A stretch of DNA of 64,000 bases from JAYKJB01 sp035284745 [NCBI: Candidatus Sericytochromatia bacterium] (GCA_035284745.1 JAYKIL010000015.1:1-64000), one strand, 5' to 3'; positions 36,337 to 45,125 are shown, counted from the stretch's first letter. Translations and numbers: made by a program. The notes: generated by a model from the letters alone, not told the origin.

Positions 36337-38232
36337 ATGGTCATTCGCTACACCCAGTCCGATACGTTGCGGCGACGACCCGTGCGGTTTGCAATAGCAC
36401 TTTGGACTTTTTTGCTGGCGTTCCCTTGCACCGCGGCGCCTCCTGTGATGGATGGGGTTGCACGTCCCAGGGACGACGTGACGGCCGTGGAATCGGCGTC
36501 GGCGCCATTGATGCTTTCCAGTCTTCGCCCATCCACTTTTTCGACGCCTGGATATCGTCAGCAGGCCAGCCCTCCGCCCCGCGTTCCTTATGAGCCTCAT
36601 TGGGCTTATCGTTCACCCCAACCTGCCGTTATGACGCGGCATGGGGCCGTAGCCTCTGTATCATCGCTTGCGAGTCGGGTGGGTGTCGAGATACTGAAAC
36701 AGGGAGGTAACGCCGTTGATGCCGCGGTGGCTGTGGCGTTCGCTTTGGCTGTCGTCTTTCCAGAGGCTGGTAATGTGGGCGGAGGGGGGTTCATGCTCAT
36801 TCAACCGCGCAAGGGGCAACCGCAAGCATTGGATTACCGAGAGACGGCGCCCGAACGTGCCAGTGCCAGGATGTTTCTTGACCGTGTCGGAAATTTGACG
36901 AACCGTTCGGTTTCCGGTGTTTTGGCGGCAGGGGTTCCTGGTACAGTGGCCGGCCTTGAAGAAGCCCACCGGCGCTTCGGTCAATTGCCCTGGCCTTCCT
37001 TGCTGGCACCGGCTGTTCATCTTGCCAGAGATGGTTTTGTCGTAGACGCCTATTTGGCCTCTTCTTTCCATCGCTCGCAAGATTTGTTGCTGCGTTTTCC
37101 TGAAACTCGTCGGGTGTTTTTGCCGGGCGGCTTGACACCCCGCACCGGGACGCTGTTTCGGCAGCCTGACTTGGCGCGAACGCTGGCGCTGATCGCACAA
37201 AAAGGGGGTCGGGGTTTTTACACCGGCTCGGTCGCGCAGGCCGTGGCTCGAGATGTGGCCAGGCAAGGCGGAATCCTGACTGAGCGCGATCTCCGTAATT
37301 ATCGACCTCGTTGGCGCGAACCCATTCGTTTTGATTACCGGGGGAATACGGTGGTAACGATGCCCTTGCCCAGCGGGGGGGGGCTCACCTTGGCCCAAAT
37401 GATGCAAATTTTGGAGGGTTATGACCTCAAAGCGCTTGGCTGGCATTCCGCAGCACATCTTCACTTTTTTTTGGAGGCCTCTCGCCGGGCGTTTGCTGAT
37501 CGCAACGCCTTGCTCGCAGACCCAGACTTTGTCGCCGATCAACCGGTGGCGGACTTACTGAGTAAACGATATGCCCGCCAACGTCGCAGCAGTATTCTTC
37601 CTGGCAAGGCCACACCTGTCTTTGGACGCGCTTCTGGGATTGAGGAAAAGGAGCAGACGACACATTTTTCAGTGGTGGATGCGCAAGGAATGGCTGTTTC
37701 CAATACCTACACGTTGAATGGCAATTTTGGTTGCGGCGTCGTGGCCGCTGGAACAGGCGTCCTATTAAACAATGAGATGGACGACTTTACAGTGAAGCCG
37801 CGTGGTGCCAATCAGTTTGGCTTGCAGCAAGGTGATCGAAATCGGATTGAGCCTGGTAAACGCCCTTTGTCGTCGATGACTCCTGCCTTCGTGTTCGATC
37901 AGAATGCTCGGCTCAAGGGGGTGCTCGGATCGCCGGGGGGGCCAACCATCATTTCCAGCGTGGCGCAAGTTCTGAGCAACGTTCTGGATTTTGGACTTCC
38001 TCTGAATTGGGCGGTTGCTTCTCCGCGCCTTCATCATCAGGCCCAGCCAGACCTTCTTTATTTTGAACCGGCGGGTCTGGATACCGTCACACGAACCGAG
38101 TTGGTTCGGTGTGGCCATCAGTTGCAGGCCAGGGATTATATAGGAGACGTGCACGCCATTTGGCGTCGTTCCGATGGTTCCTGGGAGGCTTTTTCGGACC
38201 CCCGCAGAGGCGGTCAGGCTCTTGGGTATTAA
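36337..38232 (+). CDS. ggt: Exported gamma-glutamyltransferase
   Basis: About 631 residues. ATG 36337 has GGGAGG some 12 bases upstream; a TTG at 36307 overlapping the scoB stop is possible. A signal peptide (FAIALWTFLLAFPCTAA) precedes a Pro-rich linker of about 60 residues and then the GGT domain. The nucleophile is Thr441 in EQTTHFSVVD, where autoprocessing would split the two subunits. The oxyanion motif GSPGGPTI is present near residue 535. It hydrolyses or transfers gamma-glutamyl groups from glutathione-like peptides outside the cell. It probably shares the operon with scoAB. Confidence 0.95.
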   Translation: MVIRYTQSDTLRRRPVRFAIALWTFLLAFPCTAAPPVMDGVARPRDDVTAVESASAPLMLSSLRPSTFSTPGYRQQASPPPRVPYEPHWAYRSPQPAVMTRHGAVASVSSLASRVGVEILKQGGNAVDAAVAVAFALAVVFPEAGNVGGGGFMLIQPRKGQPQALDYRETAPERASARMFLDRVGNLTNRSVSGVLAAGVPGTVAGLEEAHRRFGQLPWPSLLAPAVHLARDGFVVDAYLASSFHRSQDLLLRFPETRRVFLPGGLTPRTGTLFRQPDLARTLALIAQKGGRGFYTGSVAQAVARDVARQGGILTERDLRNYRPRWREPIRFDYRGNTVVTMPLPSGGGLTLAQMMQILEGYDLKALGWHSAAHLHFFLEASRRAFADRNALLADPDFVADQPVADLLSKRYARQRRSSILPGKATPVFGRASGIEEKEQTTHFSVVDAQGMAVSNTYTLNGNFGCGVVAAGTGVLLNNEMDDFTVKPRGANQFGLQQGDRNRIEPGKRPLSSMTPAFVFDQNARLKGVLGSPGGPTIISSVAQVLSNVLDFGLPLNWAVASPRLHHQAQPDLLYFEPAGLDTVTRTELVRCGHQLQARDYIGDVHAIWRRSDGSWEAFSDPRRGGQALGY

Positions 38233-38246
38233 ACCGGTTGAGAGTC

Positions 38247-38275
38247 TTGACACGCGAACTGGGGTTGCCTAGTAT
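38247..38275 (+). promoter_or_regulatory. Sigma-70-like promoter of the downstream lipoprotein
   Basis: A perfect -35 TTGACA (38247-38252), 17-base spacer and -10 TAGTAT (38270-38275) lie 40 bases before the TTG start at 38316. The element starts 15 bases after the ggt stop, so the lipoprotein has its own promoter. Confidence 0.7.
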
Positions 38276-38315
38276 ACATATGTGGTATACAGACTTTGGC
38301 GCAAAGGAGCCTGCT

Positions 38316-39728
38316 TTGAAACGCTTGATACCGATGACTGCGATGATCGCTTCAGCCCTGACGGGATGCGTGGCACCCGGAACCCTTGACCTGGGAGGTT
38401 TGACCGACCAAAAATCCGTCAAAGGGTCGGGGGGGCGGCCTGCGTCGAATCGCCCCCTGGAGCCTTTGGCCGGCGTTCAGTTTCGCCCCATTTCTGCGGC
38501 CAATGCGCGAATTTTTTCGGAACAAGGGGGGGGCCTCAACGCCAGCGCGCCTCGGGCCGAAGCGGCGGTGTCAAAAGCAGCGCCAGCCGCTGGCTTGGCT
38601 TCTGATGCCACGACATCCTCCTCGCCGCGGGTTGATGGGGCGTCCCCGGCCATTGGGGGGGCCTACAGTGGAAATGTCTGGGGAGGCCTGGGTTACCAGT
38701 ACCATTATGGGATGGATACCAGCCGGCAAATGAGCTTGGTGTCTGCACAGGAGGCCGAGATTTCGGGGTCTTCGGGAGGCTTTACTGAAGCCCTCGCGGT
38801 GACGGCGCCGGTGGTCAAAGAGTGGGCGTCGGATGCGCGCTTGACAGAGAGCCGTTCGCTGCTTAACGACACGGATTCGAGGGTTCCGGTTGCGATGCCA
38901 GGCGTCTCTACGAATGCCGTGACGAGGGCGTTGAGTTTAAGTGTCGGCAGTGAGAACGAGGGATGGCGTTTCGTGTATGTCTCAAGCAGTCGCAACGAAA
39001 TGCTGCAATTTGTGGTTCTGCCGGAAAAGACGACCGTTTTGAGGTTGGCGTGGGCCCCGTTAGATTTGAGCCCGGAACGGGTGAAGTTCGACGCTCAAAC
39101 GGCCATTACCAATCTCATCAACGCGGTGAGTGAGGCGACTTTCCAGAGTGAAGAAGAAAAAAGTCGCAAGGATTACTTTTTTGGGCACGAGTTCATCCAG
39201 CCCAATACGGGAGAATGGGATAACGAAAATCAAAAAACGGAAGTGCTCTATCGGGTGCCCGAACAGGCGCGTTGGAACGTCTCGCTGCAGCAGGTGGTTG
39301 GCAAATTGGTTTGGGACATCAATTGGTACGCGACGGAGAATGTTGCGCCCGAAATACCAGGCGTGACGCCCCCGGCGAACCCGCCCGGGGATTTTCCCGA
39401 GGCGCTGGCACCCTCAGATGCCGTGTCTGGCAGTGAGTCCTCTCCTGTTGCTACGATGCCTGTGGCGGCCTCTGCCCAAGCAACCTACCGGGTGTTTCAG
39501 TCTGCGGCCAGAGACGTGGCCCTCATCTCGCCGGAAGTGCCCGTGCCTTGTGAGGATGGCAAACGCCAGCAGGTCGGCGTGTATACCAACAACGGTGGGC
39601 AGGGCTTAGTGGATGCTGAGACGGGTGCTGTCATTCGTTTCACGCGCCCCACCCGGGTGACCAACACGTGGTACAACTACGACTGCGAGCCTCCCGTCAA
39701 GCCAATAGAGCCGATGCCCTTACGGTAG
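38316..39728 (+). CDS. Lipoprotein of unknown function
   Basis: 470 residues from TTG 38316, which has AAAGGAG six bases upstream; the frame is open further upstream but that part overlaps ggt. The lipobox is ALTGC. The mature protein has a Ser/Ala/Gly-rich first half with low complexity, followed by a region with LSLSVGSENEGWRFVYVSSSRNEML and a C-terminus with a paired Cys (VPCEDGKRQ... YNYDCEP). I do not recognise the family. A consensus promoter just upstream makes it a single-gene unit, convergent with the L,D-transpeptidase. Confidence 0.83.
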   Translation: MKRLIPMTAMIASALTGCVAPGTLDLGGLTDQKSVKGSGGRPASNRPLEPLAGVQFRPISAANARIFSEQGGGLNASAPRAEAAVSKAAPAAGLASDATTSSSPRVDGASPAIGGAYSGNVWGGLGYQYHYGMDTSRQMSLVSAQEAEISGSSGGFTEALAVTAPVVKEWASDARLTESRSLLNDTDSRVPVAMPGVSTNAVTRALSLSVGSENEGWRFVYVSSSRNEMLQFVVLPEKTTVLRLAWAPLDLSPERVKFDAQTAITNLINAVSEATFQSEEEKSRKDYFFGHEFIQPNTGEWDNENQKTEVLYRVPEQARWNVSLQQVVGKLVWDINWYATENVAPEIPGVTPPANPPGDFPEALAPSDAVSGSESSPVATMPVAASAQATYRVFQSAARDVALISPEVPVPCEDGKRQQVGVYTNNGGQGLVDAETGAVIRFTRPTRVTNTWYNYDCEPPVKPIEPMPLR

Positions 39729-39755
39729 GTTCCTTACAGATTCCGACGCCTGGCT

Positions 39756-40679
39756 TTACGGGTCGAAGCGTACAAAGTCTCCGTTGCGAAGTTGAGGATA
39801 GATTTCCTCGATGTCTTCGTTGCGGAGACCGACGCATCCGTGCGAGGCGTTGAAGCCGATGGTGTGCTCTGCGAAGACCCCATGTAGTTCTTGTCCGTTG
39901 CCTTCGCCATCACGCGTCTTTCCTGTCACAGGGTCTGCCAACGTGAGGTCAATGAGGCGGGTTCCAAACGCGGTGCCTTTTGTTTCGGGCCACAGGGCTT
40001 GGCTGATAGCACGCGGATCGCTGTTGCGCCCCGTGACGACTCGTACCCCGGGAGAGGTTTCGCTGCCGCGACCATTTGCCTGCCCCCCCGTTCCCGTGCG
40101 TACTCCGTATATTTTGGTCAGCTTACCCGTTGCATCAAACAAAAAGGCCCGATGCTGAGAAATGCTCACCACCAGTCGCGCCATTTTTCCGGGAGATACG
40201 GACGGATCGGGGACGGGGCCTGCGTTCACCCCGGCATCCCATGCACGCTTACCGGGTGGGGGTGCCAGACGATCCAGCGCTTGCAAGGTTTTGGGGCCCA
40301 CCAATCCATCGGGCACCAGGCCGGCCATCGTTTGAAAGTTGCGGACTGCGGCTTGGGTTTGGGGACCATAATTGCCATCGGGCCCACCCGCGATGGTGAA
40401 CCCCATAGCATCAAGCGCACCTTGCATCGCGACCACATGAGCACCTTGCGCTCCGGGGCGCAAAACTTCGCCTGCTGCCACCAACGCCAAGCCAGGTTCG
40501 TTGTTAAACCGTGCGTTCTTTAATAGTTTTGAGCGATTGAACGCGTCGGGGGCCATCGGTACTCCAGGCTTTGGCGCCGGAGGCAGCTTCTTTTTGGGGG
40601 CTGATTCCGGTGTTCCCTCCAAAATGCTCCATAAAGTATTGCCAAGGCCCAAAGGACGGCGGTGAGGCGGTTGAGTCAC
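39756..40679 (-). CDS. L,D-transpeptidase (YkuD) with peptidoglycan-binding domain
   Basis: 307 residues from GTG 40679, with GAGGAA seven bases upstream. A PG_binding_1 domain lies at about 72-140 (GAQGAHVVAMQGALDAMGF, GPDGNYGPQTQAAVRNFQ), and a YkuD domain at about 165-305. The catalytic Cys sits in NASHGCVGLRNEDI with His upstream in ELHGVF; the usual Arg after the Cys is shifted by one residue (CVGLR rather than CVRL). It would crosslink or anchor peptidoglycan. Unlike most such enzymes there is no Sec signal peptide; the N-terminus is Pro/Lys-rich with APDAFNRS. Confidence 0.88.
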   Translation of the reverse strand: MTQPPHRRPLGLGNTLWSILEGTPESAPKKKLPPAPKPGVPMAPDAFNRSKLLKNARFNNEPGLALVAAGEVLRPGAQGAHVVAMQGALDAMGFTIAGGPDGNYGPQTQAAVRNFQTMAGLVPDGLVGPKTLQALDRLAPPPGKRAWDAGVNAGPVPDPSVSPGKMARLVVSISQHRAFLFDATGKLTKIYGVRTGTGGQANGRGSETSPGVRVVTGRNSDPRAISQALWPETKGTAFGTRLIDLTLADPVTGKTRDGEGNGQELHGVFAEHTIGFNASHGCVGLRNEDIEEIYPQLRNGDFVRFDP

Positions 40680-40682
40680 GTT

Positions 40683-40701
40683 ACAATTCCTCAAAAATTG
40701 T
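40683..40701 (-). other. Small hairpin enclosing the L,D-transpeptidase ribosome site
   Basis: The minus-strand mRNA has ACAATT and AATTGT as a 6-bp stem whose 7-base loop contains the GAGG Shine-Dalgarno of the GTG start at 40679. The stem is AT-rich and weak, so it may be chance, but it could modulate translation. Confidence 0.3.
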
Positions 40702-40755
40702 CAGGGGTGATAGATTATTCATCTGGAATCGGGGCAAAAACTTTCTTCAGTTCTT

Positions 40756-41052
40756 TTAGTTGGCTGCTTCAATCGTTACGCGAATTCCTATCGTTCGAAT
40801 GACGCGAGCACACGCATCGGCCATGACGGTATCCCCGCGAAATACCACCGCTGATCCCGTCGCGTGAATTTCACGGGTTAGTTCTAGGGCTTCTGCTGCC
40901 GTGAGTTCTGGCACGGCGCGGAGTAGAATCCCGGTCACCTCCTCGAATGTGTTCCAGTCATTATCGTGAACGATGACCACGTATGGCGGAAGCCACTGAA
41001 CGGTCATTCGCGAGGCGACGGTGTGTTGAGGTGTTTCAACGGGCACAGGCAT
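40756..41052 (-). CDS. clpS: ATP-dependent Clp protease adaptor ClpS
   Basis: 98 residues. The ClpS core is present: WLPPYVVIVHDNDWNTFEEVTGILL aligns with the PYkVvLhNDDyTpmefVv block that binds N-degron substrates, here with DND instead of NDD. The latter part (AEALELTREIHATGSAVVFRGD) matches the ClpS helical segment. The adaptor delivers proteins with destabilising N-terminal residues to ClpAP/ClpCP. The start ATG 41052 has TAGAGG upstream. The divergent desaturase shares the intergenic region. Confidence 0.92.
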   Translation of the reverse strand: MPVPVETPQHTVASRMTVQWLPPYVVIVHDNDWNTFEEVTGILLRAVPELTAAEALELTREIHATGSAVVFRGDTVMADACARVIRTIGIRVTIEAAN

Positions 41053-41123
41053 GGCTGTTTGTAGCCTCTATATCGTCCGTTATTTTCATTCGGACTTCTT
41101 GTGTCCTGTTCATAATTTTACCC

Positions 41124-41164
41124 TGTCATGACCAACTTGGGGCACCTGTGACGTTTTCATGACA
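41124..41164. promoter_or_regulatory. Inverted repeat between clpS and desaturase, possible operator
   Basis: TGTCATGA (41124-41131) is mirrored by TCATGACA (41157-41164), both built on a TCATGA core; starts are 33 bases apart, about three helical turns. The first site also contains the perfect palindrome GTCATGAC. It lies in the 189-bp region between divergent genes, a sensible place for a regulator of desaturation. Confidence 0.35.
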
Positions 41165-41241
41165 GTTCTACGGGTCGTTGGGGCGTACAGTATAGTGTCG
41201 TGGCCTGAGCGTTGTGATGCGAGGCCAGAAAGGGAGACCCC

Positions 41242-42156
41242 ATGTTTCGTCACCATCCCATTAACTGGCTTGTGGTTGTTTTCGTCCTGGGCTACCATCT
41301 GCTTGCTTTTTCAGCGTTGGCCTTTCCCTTCCAGTGGCAATACCTGCCCATTATGATTGGAATGTACCTGTGGATGGGCTTGGGCACGACGTTTTACCTT
41401 CATCGCTGCCTGACGCACAAAGCGTTTGAAACCAATCATTTCATCAAGTTTTTCTTTTTTCTGGCGACTTCCGTCGGGCAGCAGGGGGACCCCATTAATT
41501 GGGTGGGCCACCATCGCTGGCATCACGCAAAATCGGATCAGGCGGAGGACGTACACAGCCCAGTTCACGGATTTTGGCATTCCCATATGGGGTGGATATT
41601 CCGAAATCCTGGAGAGGACGAGCTTGCGTTGCGAAAACTGGCGCGAGATGTAGAGCAATCACAGCCCTATTTGCGATATTTTACGGGCCGGGTGAGATTC
41701 TTCTTGCCACATTTGGCGGCCGCTGGCTTGTTGACAACGACTTTGGGTTGGGGCGGATTGCTGTGGTGCTTGTACGTGCCGATCATTGCGGTGTATCACG
41801 TGACGTGGTCCGTAAATTCTCTGTGTCATATGTTTGGCTATCGCCGCACTGAGACCGCGGACCAAAGCCGTAATTTTTGGCCCATTGGGATTCTGGCCTT
41901 GGGAGAGGGATGGCACAATAACCACCATGCGTGCCAAACGCGGGCGCCACAAGGTCTCGTGTGGTGGGAATTTGATGCAACCAGCTATTTGATCAAGGGT
42001 TTGGAAAAACTGGGCTGGGTCTGGAATGTGAAGTGGACCGCGCCTGTGAGAAAGACGGAGTCGGTGACGGGCCATCTCGAGGCCCAAGACGCAACCCCGG
42101 TCGTGGCAGCGTCCGGGGGAATGACCGGTCGCTTGGCCGCACACTCCGACGCTTGA
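41242..42156 (+). CDS. Fatty acid (acyl-CoA type) desaturase
   Basis: 304 residues with ATG 41242 behind GGGAG. A membrane-bound di-iron desaturase: His boxes HRCLTH (HxxxxH), HHRWHH (HxxHH) and HNNHH (HxxHH) are all intact and properly spaced. Four transmembrane helices are visible. The delta-9 type introduces a double bond into acyl chains and adjusts membrane fluidity. Length is normal. Whether it uses CoA, ACP or lipid-bound substrates cannot be told from sequence. Confidence 0.95.
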   Translation: MFRHHPINWLVVVFVLGYHLLAFSALAFPFQWQYLPIMIGMYLWMGLGTTFYLHRCLTHKAFETNHFIKFFFFLATSVGQQGDPINWVGHHRWHHAKSDQAEDVHSPVHGFWHSHMGWIFRNPGEDELALRKLARDVEQSQPYLRYFTGRVRFFLPHLAAAGLLTTTLGWGGLLWCLYVPIIAVYHVTWSVNSLCHMFGYRRTETADQSRNFWPIGILALGEGWHNNHHACQTRAPQGLVWWEFDATSYLIKGLEKLGWVWNVKWTAPVRKTESVTGHLEAQDATPVVAASGGMTGRLAAHSDA

Positions 42157-42165
42157 ATCGCTGAT

Positions 42166-42816
42166 CTACACTGTAATATCTTGGCCCTTCTGAAGATGAG
42201 TCCGAATCTCTTCGTTAATGGCGCGAGCGAACTCATCTTGCAGGCCGGGCGGTATTCCTTCAAAGTTTATCCCCAGCGTAATGCGGCCATCCTTGCGCCG
42301 TGTGCGATAAATGACGCGTGCAAAAAGGGAAACGGAAACCAATCCAGGGAAGGCCAACAACATCATCATGTACTCCGGAATTTCATCTTGTTCCGTGATG
42401 ACCAGGCAGCCACTGGCGCTGATGTTTTCGAGGTGAAGAGCGAAGGGCTTTCCGGAGGTTTCCCCGGCCGTGGTGGCGGTGAGCGCGTACAGCGTGTCTT
42501 GGAAACGAATGCGCACGAACCGCCTGCGTTGGATCTTTTCAGCTTTGTCAGCCGACGGTAAACCCAGAAACCAGCACGGTCCGTAGTAGGCCTTGAGGGG
42601 AACCTGAACACGGTAATACCAGCTCTTGTAGCCAAAGCAGAAGCGGCATTCGTCCGGCGGGTTGATCACATTTTGTTCACGCAAACGTACCAACACCTCG
42701 TCTGGCAAAACATCCAAAATGCGTGCCGGTTGCACGCGCGTGACCCCTGCCAAGACAAGCTCGACAGGTTGGTCGTGAGCAAACTCGAACTGTGACAAGG
42801 CATGGTTATCGATCAT
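42166..42816 (-). CDS. PilZ domain protein (YcgR-like)
   Basis: 216 residues from ATG 42816 (GGAG upstream). An N-terminal beta barrel of YcgR type is followed by a PilZ domain. The c-di-GMP-binding RRxxR-type motif is QRRRFVRI and the second motif is ENISASGCLVI (matching D/NxSxxG), so the domain should bind cyclic di-GMP. It could tie motility or pilus function to second-messenger levels; pilin-like genes in this window make that sensible. Convergent with the desaturase, nine bases between their stop codons. Confidence 0.9.
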   Translation of the reverse strand: MIDNHALSQFEFAHDQPVELVLAGVTRVQPARILDVLPDEVLVRLREQNVINPPDECRFCFGYKSWYYRVQVPLKAYYGPCWFLGLPSADKAEKIQRRRFVRIRFQDTLYALTATTAGETSGKPFALHLENISASGCLVITEQDEIPEYMMMLLAFPGLVSVSLFARVIYRTRRKDGRITLGINFEGIPPGLQDEFARAINEEIRTHLQKGQDITV

Positions 42817-42902
42817 GAGAACTCCGCTGACACCTATTTTACTGGTTCTAGGCGTAGGCGGGGCGTGCGTTCCCACACATGTCCATGACCGAGGTCAAAA
42901 AA

Positions 42903-43439
42903 TTAATATCGCCTTCGCACCTTGGACGGAGCGGGGATCTCGCGACGCACGGGTGCGACGGTTAAGAACCCTCGCAGCAGGACGCGCCTCAAGCCACTGA
43001 CGTCGGCTGGGTTCGCCCCTTCTGACATGTCGGCCGATGGTGTGACCAGATCCCAAACGGGCTGTGCGTTGCCGGGGTCGTCGGCGTAGCGTGGCACAAA
43101 CTCCCAGACTTCGTGGGCGTGGGCTTCACCATCGCAGGGGCCCAGTAGGTTTACTTTCAGGGGCTGCAGAGCTTCCCTCATCACGCTGACAATAAGGTCT
43201 AGATCCTGCCAAAGGATTTGTCGGACGTCTTTGGGGACTGATAGCAGTCGTGTTTCGTGCTCCTTGAGGACCAAGCGCAAGCGGCCTCGTTGAGACTGGT
43301 TTGGATGGAGCAAGAGCAAACCTGTGTGGAGCTCCGCAATGAAATTCGCGCTCTCTCCCGAGCGCGCTGAGGTGACGAGATGGCAATATTCACACCCCGT
43401 CGTTGTTAACGTGTTTTCGGTCAGACTTTCGTTTTTCAC
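42903..43439 (-). CDS. HIT-like protein with altered histidine triad
   Basis: 178 residues, GTG 43439. The order CEYCHLV, GLLLLHPNQSQRGRLRLVLKEH, DLIVSVMREALQPLKVNLLGPCDGEAHAHEVWEFVPRYADDPG and QPVWD follows HIT hydrolases such as Hint and GalT-like proteins. The canonical HxHxH is here HAHEVWE, so the third His is lost, which may abolish nucleotide hydrolase activity. It may bind nucleotides without turnover. The assignment rests on the order of the blocks, not on a single motif. The end is Arg-rich. Confidence 0.7.
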   Translation of the reverse strand: MKNESLTENTLTTTGCEYCHLVTSARSGESANFIAELHTGLLLLHPNQSQRGRLRLVLKEHETRLLSVPKDVRQILWQDLDLIVSVMREALQPLKVNLLGPCDGEAHAHEVWEFVPRYADDPGNAQPVWDLVTPSADMSEGANPADVSGLRRVLLRGFLTVAPVRREIPAPSKVRRRY

Positions 43440-43572
43440 GTCCTCTGGTATACCCGCTTTGCGAACCCGATGTCATCGTGTGACGAAGCCGCTCGGTTCT
43501 TGGCGCATACTGAATCTGGGATCATACTGGGCATCAGCTTTGGTGCACAGTCAATGAGGGGGGCTCGGGTGC

Positions 43573-44064
43573 GTGCTTTTTAGCATTCCGTTTTTTAATT
43601 CGCTTCTGGCTTTGTCTTTGGGGGTCGCGCTGCCTGCCGTGGGATGTGGCGTCTCTTCAGAGCGTGCGGGGGCTCTTGCGTCCCAAGACCTGTCCGATAG
43701 ATTCGTTCTTCTGGGTACCGGCGAGCGCAGTGGGATTGAGGAAACGTTAGTGGGGGTTGCTCGGGATGCCGACACCTGGAAAGCCTTTTGGCTTCGTCAC
43801 GATCCCGAAGGCCCCATTCCTCCTATCGATTTTTCACGCGATATGGGAATTCTCGTGATCCGGCCGCACACCACGGGGGGCTACCATTTGCGGATTGAAA
43901 ATTTGGAACAGCGCTCCGAAAAGTTGATTCTGACCCTGATTGAGGAACAACCGCGGGAAGATGATCTGGTGATCCAAGTGCTGACTCAGCCTTGGGTGGC
44001 CCTGCGCTGCAAACACTTCGCTGGGCCGGTACAGTTGCAGGTGATACCCCGTCCACGTCCATAA
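43573..44064 (+). CDS. Lipoprotein with PrcB-like domain
   Basis: 163 residues from GTG 43573, with AGGGGG upstream. The signal sequence ends at AVGC, a plausible lipobox. The mature part carries a PrcB C-terminal-like beta domain: VARDADTWKAFWLRHD, the core MGILVIRPHTTGGYHLRIENLEQ and EDDLVIQVLTQPWVALRC. PrcB is the non-catalytic subunit of the dentilisin protease complex in Treponema; the wider family is functionally unclear. It is likely envelope-associated. No protease gene adjoins it. Confidence 0.83.
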   Translation: MLFSIPFFNSLLALSLGVALPAVGCGVSSERAGALASQDLSDRFVLLGTGERSGIEETLVGVARDADTWKAFWLRHDPEGPIPPIDFSRDMGILVIRPHTTGGYHLRIENLEQRSEKLILTLIEEQPREDDLVIQVLTQPWVALRCKHFAGPVQLQVIPRPRP

Positions 44065-44204
44065 GACGCAGCGCATATTGATACCGTCATGGCGGCCTGA
44101 TACACTGTGGGCGCCGTGTAAACGCGAGGGTCTTCACACGTGGAATCGCCCTTGTTTTTTTGCTTCACCTCCTGTTGTTGGCACCTTGAGCGGAGAACTT
44201 GGCC

Positions 44205-45125
44205 GTGAATTTGATGCGCAAAACTTTTCTGACCTTGGCCGAGAACAATGCGGTGTATCGCATGATCGTAGGGAATAGCGTCACGCGTGCGATGACCCGA
44301 CGGTTTGTAGCGGGGGAGAGTCTGGATGAAGCACTGGCAGCGATGAAGGAACTGAATGCGTTCCAGATTCGCGGTTCCCTCGACTTGCTGGGTGAGAACG
44401 TGCACACGGAACAGGAAGCCCGGGCGGCGGGTGCCTATTATGAAACCATCGTTGAGCGGATTGCCGAAGCAGGCCTTGACACCAACGTCAGCTTGAAACT
44501 TACGCAAATGGGCTTGGACCTCTCGGAGGACCTGTGTTTTGAAGTGACATCGGGCGTCATCGCTCGTGCCCGCCACCATGGAAATTTTGTGCGGATTGAT
44601 ATGGAGGGCAGCCTTTACACTGAGCGCACCCTGGCTGTATTTAAGCGTTTGCACGCCGTGTATGGACGGCACGTGGGGATTGTTTTGCAGGCATATTTAC
44701 ACCGCACCCGAGCGGACGTGGAGCAAATGATTGAATTGGGCGCGAGGGTGAGGCTTTGCAAAGGCGCCTACCTGGAACCCCCCGAGGTGGCTTTCCCCGA
44801 CAAGGTCGACGTGGATCGTAATTATGTGGCGTGTATGAAGCGTCTTCTGAGTGCCGGGCATTATCCTGGACTGGCCACTCACGATACGGCCATCATTGAA
44901 GAGGCCAAGGCTTACGTCGCTCGGGAGGGCATCACGTCTGAGCGTTTTGAATTTCAGATGCTTTACGGCATACGACGCGATCTCCAAGAATCACTTGTTG
45001 CAGGCGGCTTTAATATGCGTTGCTATGTGCCTTTCGGAACGCAGTGGTACCCCTATTTTATGCGGCGCTTGGCTGAGCGTCCTGCCAACGTTTGGTTTTT
45101 GCTTCACAACGTCATGAAGCGTTGA
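44205..45125 (+). CDS. Monofunctional proline dehydrogenase
   Basis: About 306 residues from GTG 44205, with GGAG nine bases upstream; TTG 44199 is too close to that site. FAD-dependent TIM barrel of the PRODH family, oxidising proline to 1-pyrroline-5-carboxylate. Recognisable blocks are SLKLTQMGLDL, FVRIDMEGSLYT, VLQAYLHRTRADVE, VRLCKGAYLEP, LATHD and QMLYGIRRDLQESL with RCYVPFG. The usual partner, P5C dehydrogenase, is not in the window. The neighbouring terminator at 45294 ends its transcript. Confidence 0.95.
   Translation: MNLMRKTFLTLAENNAVYRMIVGNSVTRAMTRRFVAGESLDEALAAMKELNAFQIRGSLDLLGENVHTEQEARAAGAYYETIVERIAEAGLDTNVSLKLTQMGLDLSEDLCFEVTSGVIARARHHGNFVRIDMEGSLYTERTLAVFKRLHAVYGRHVGIVLQAYLHRTRADVEQMIELGARVRLCKGAYLEPPEVAFPDKVDVDRNYVACMKRLLSAGHYPGLATHDTAIIEEAKAYVAREGITSERFEFQMLYGIRRDLQESLVAGGFNMRCYVPFGTQWYPYFMRRLAERPANVWFLLHNVMKR

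Noticed and set aside
35710-36600. 296-codon minus-strand frame
   Set aside because: Antisense to the scoB and ggt genes; no homology and a composition typical of shadow frames.
36661-37542. 293-codon minus-strand frame
   Set aside because: Antisense to the ggt coding region; product is Arg/Gln/His-rich, as expected of a shadow frame.
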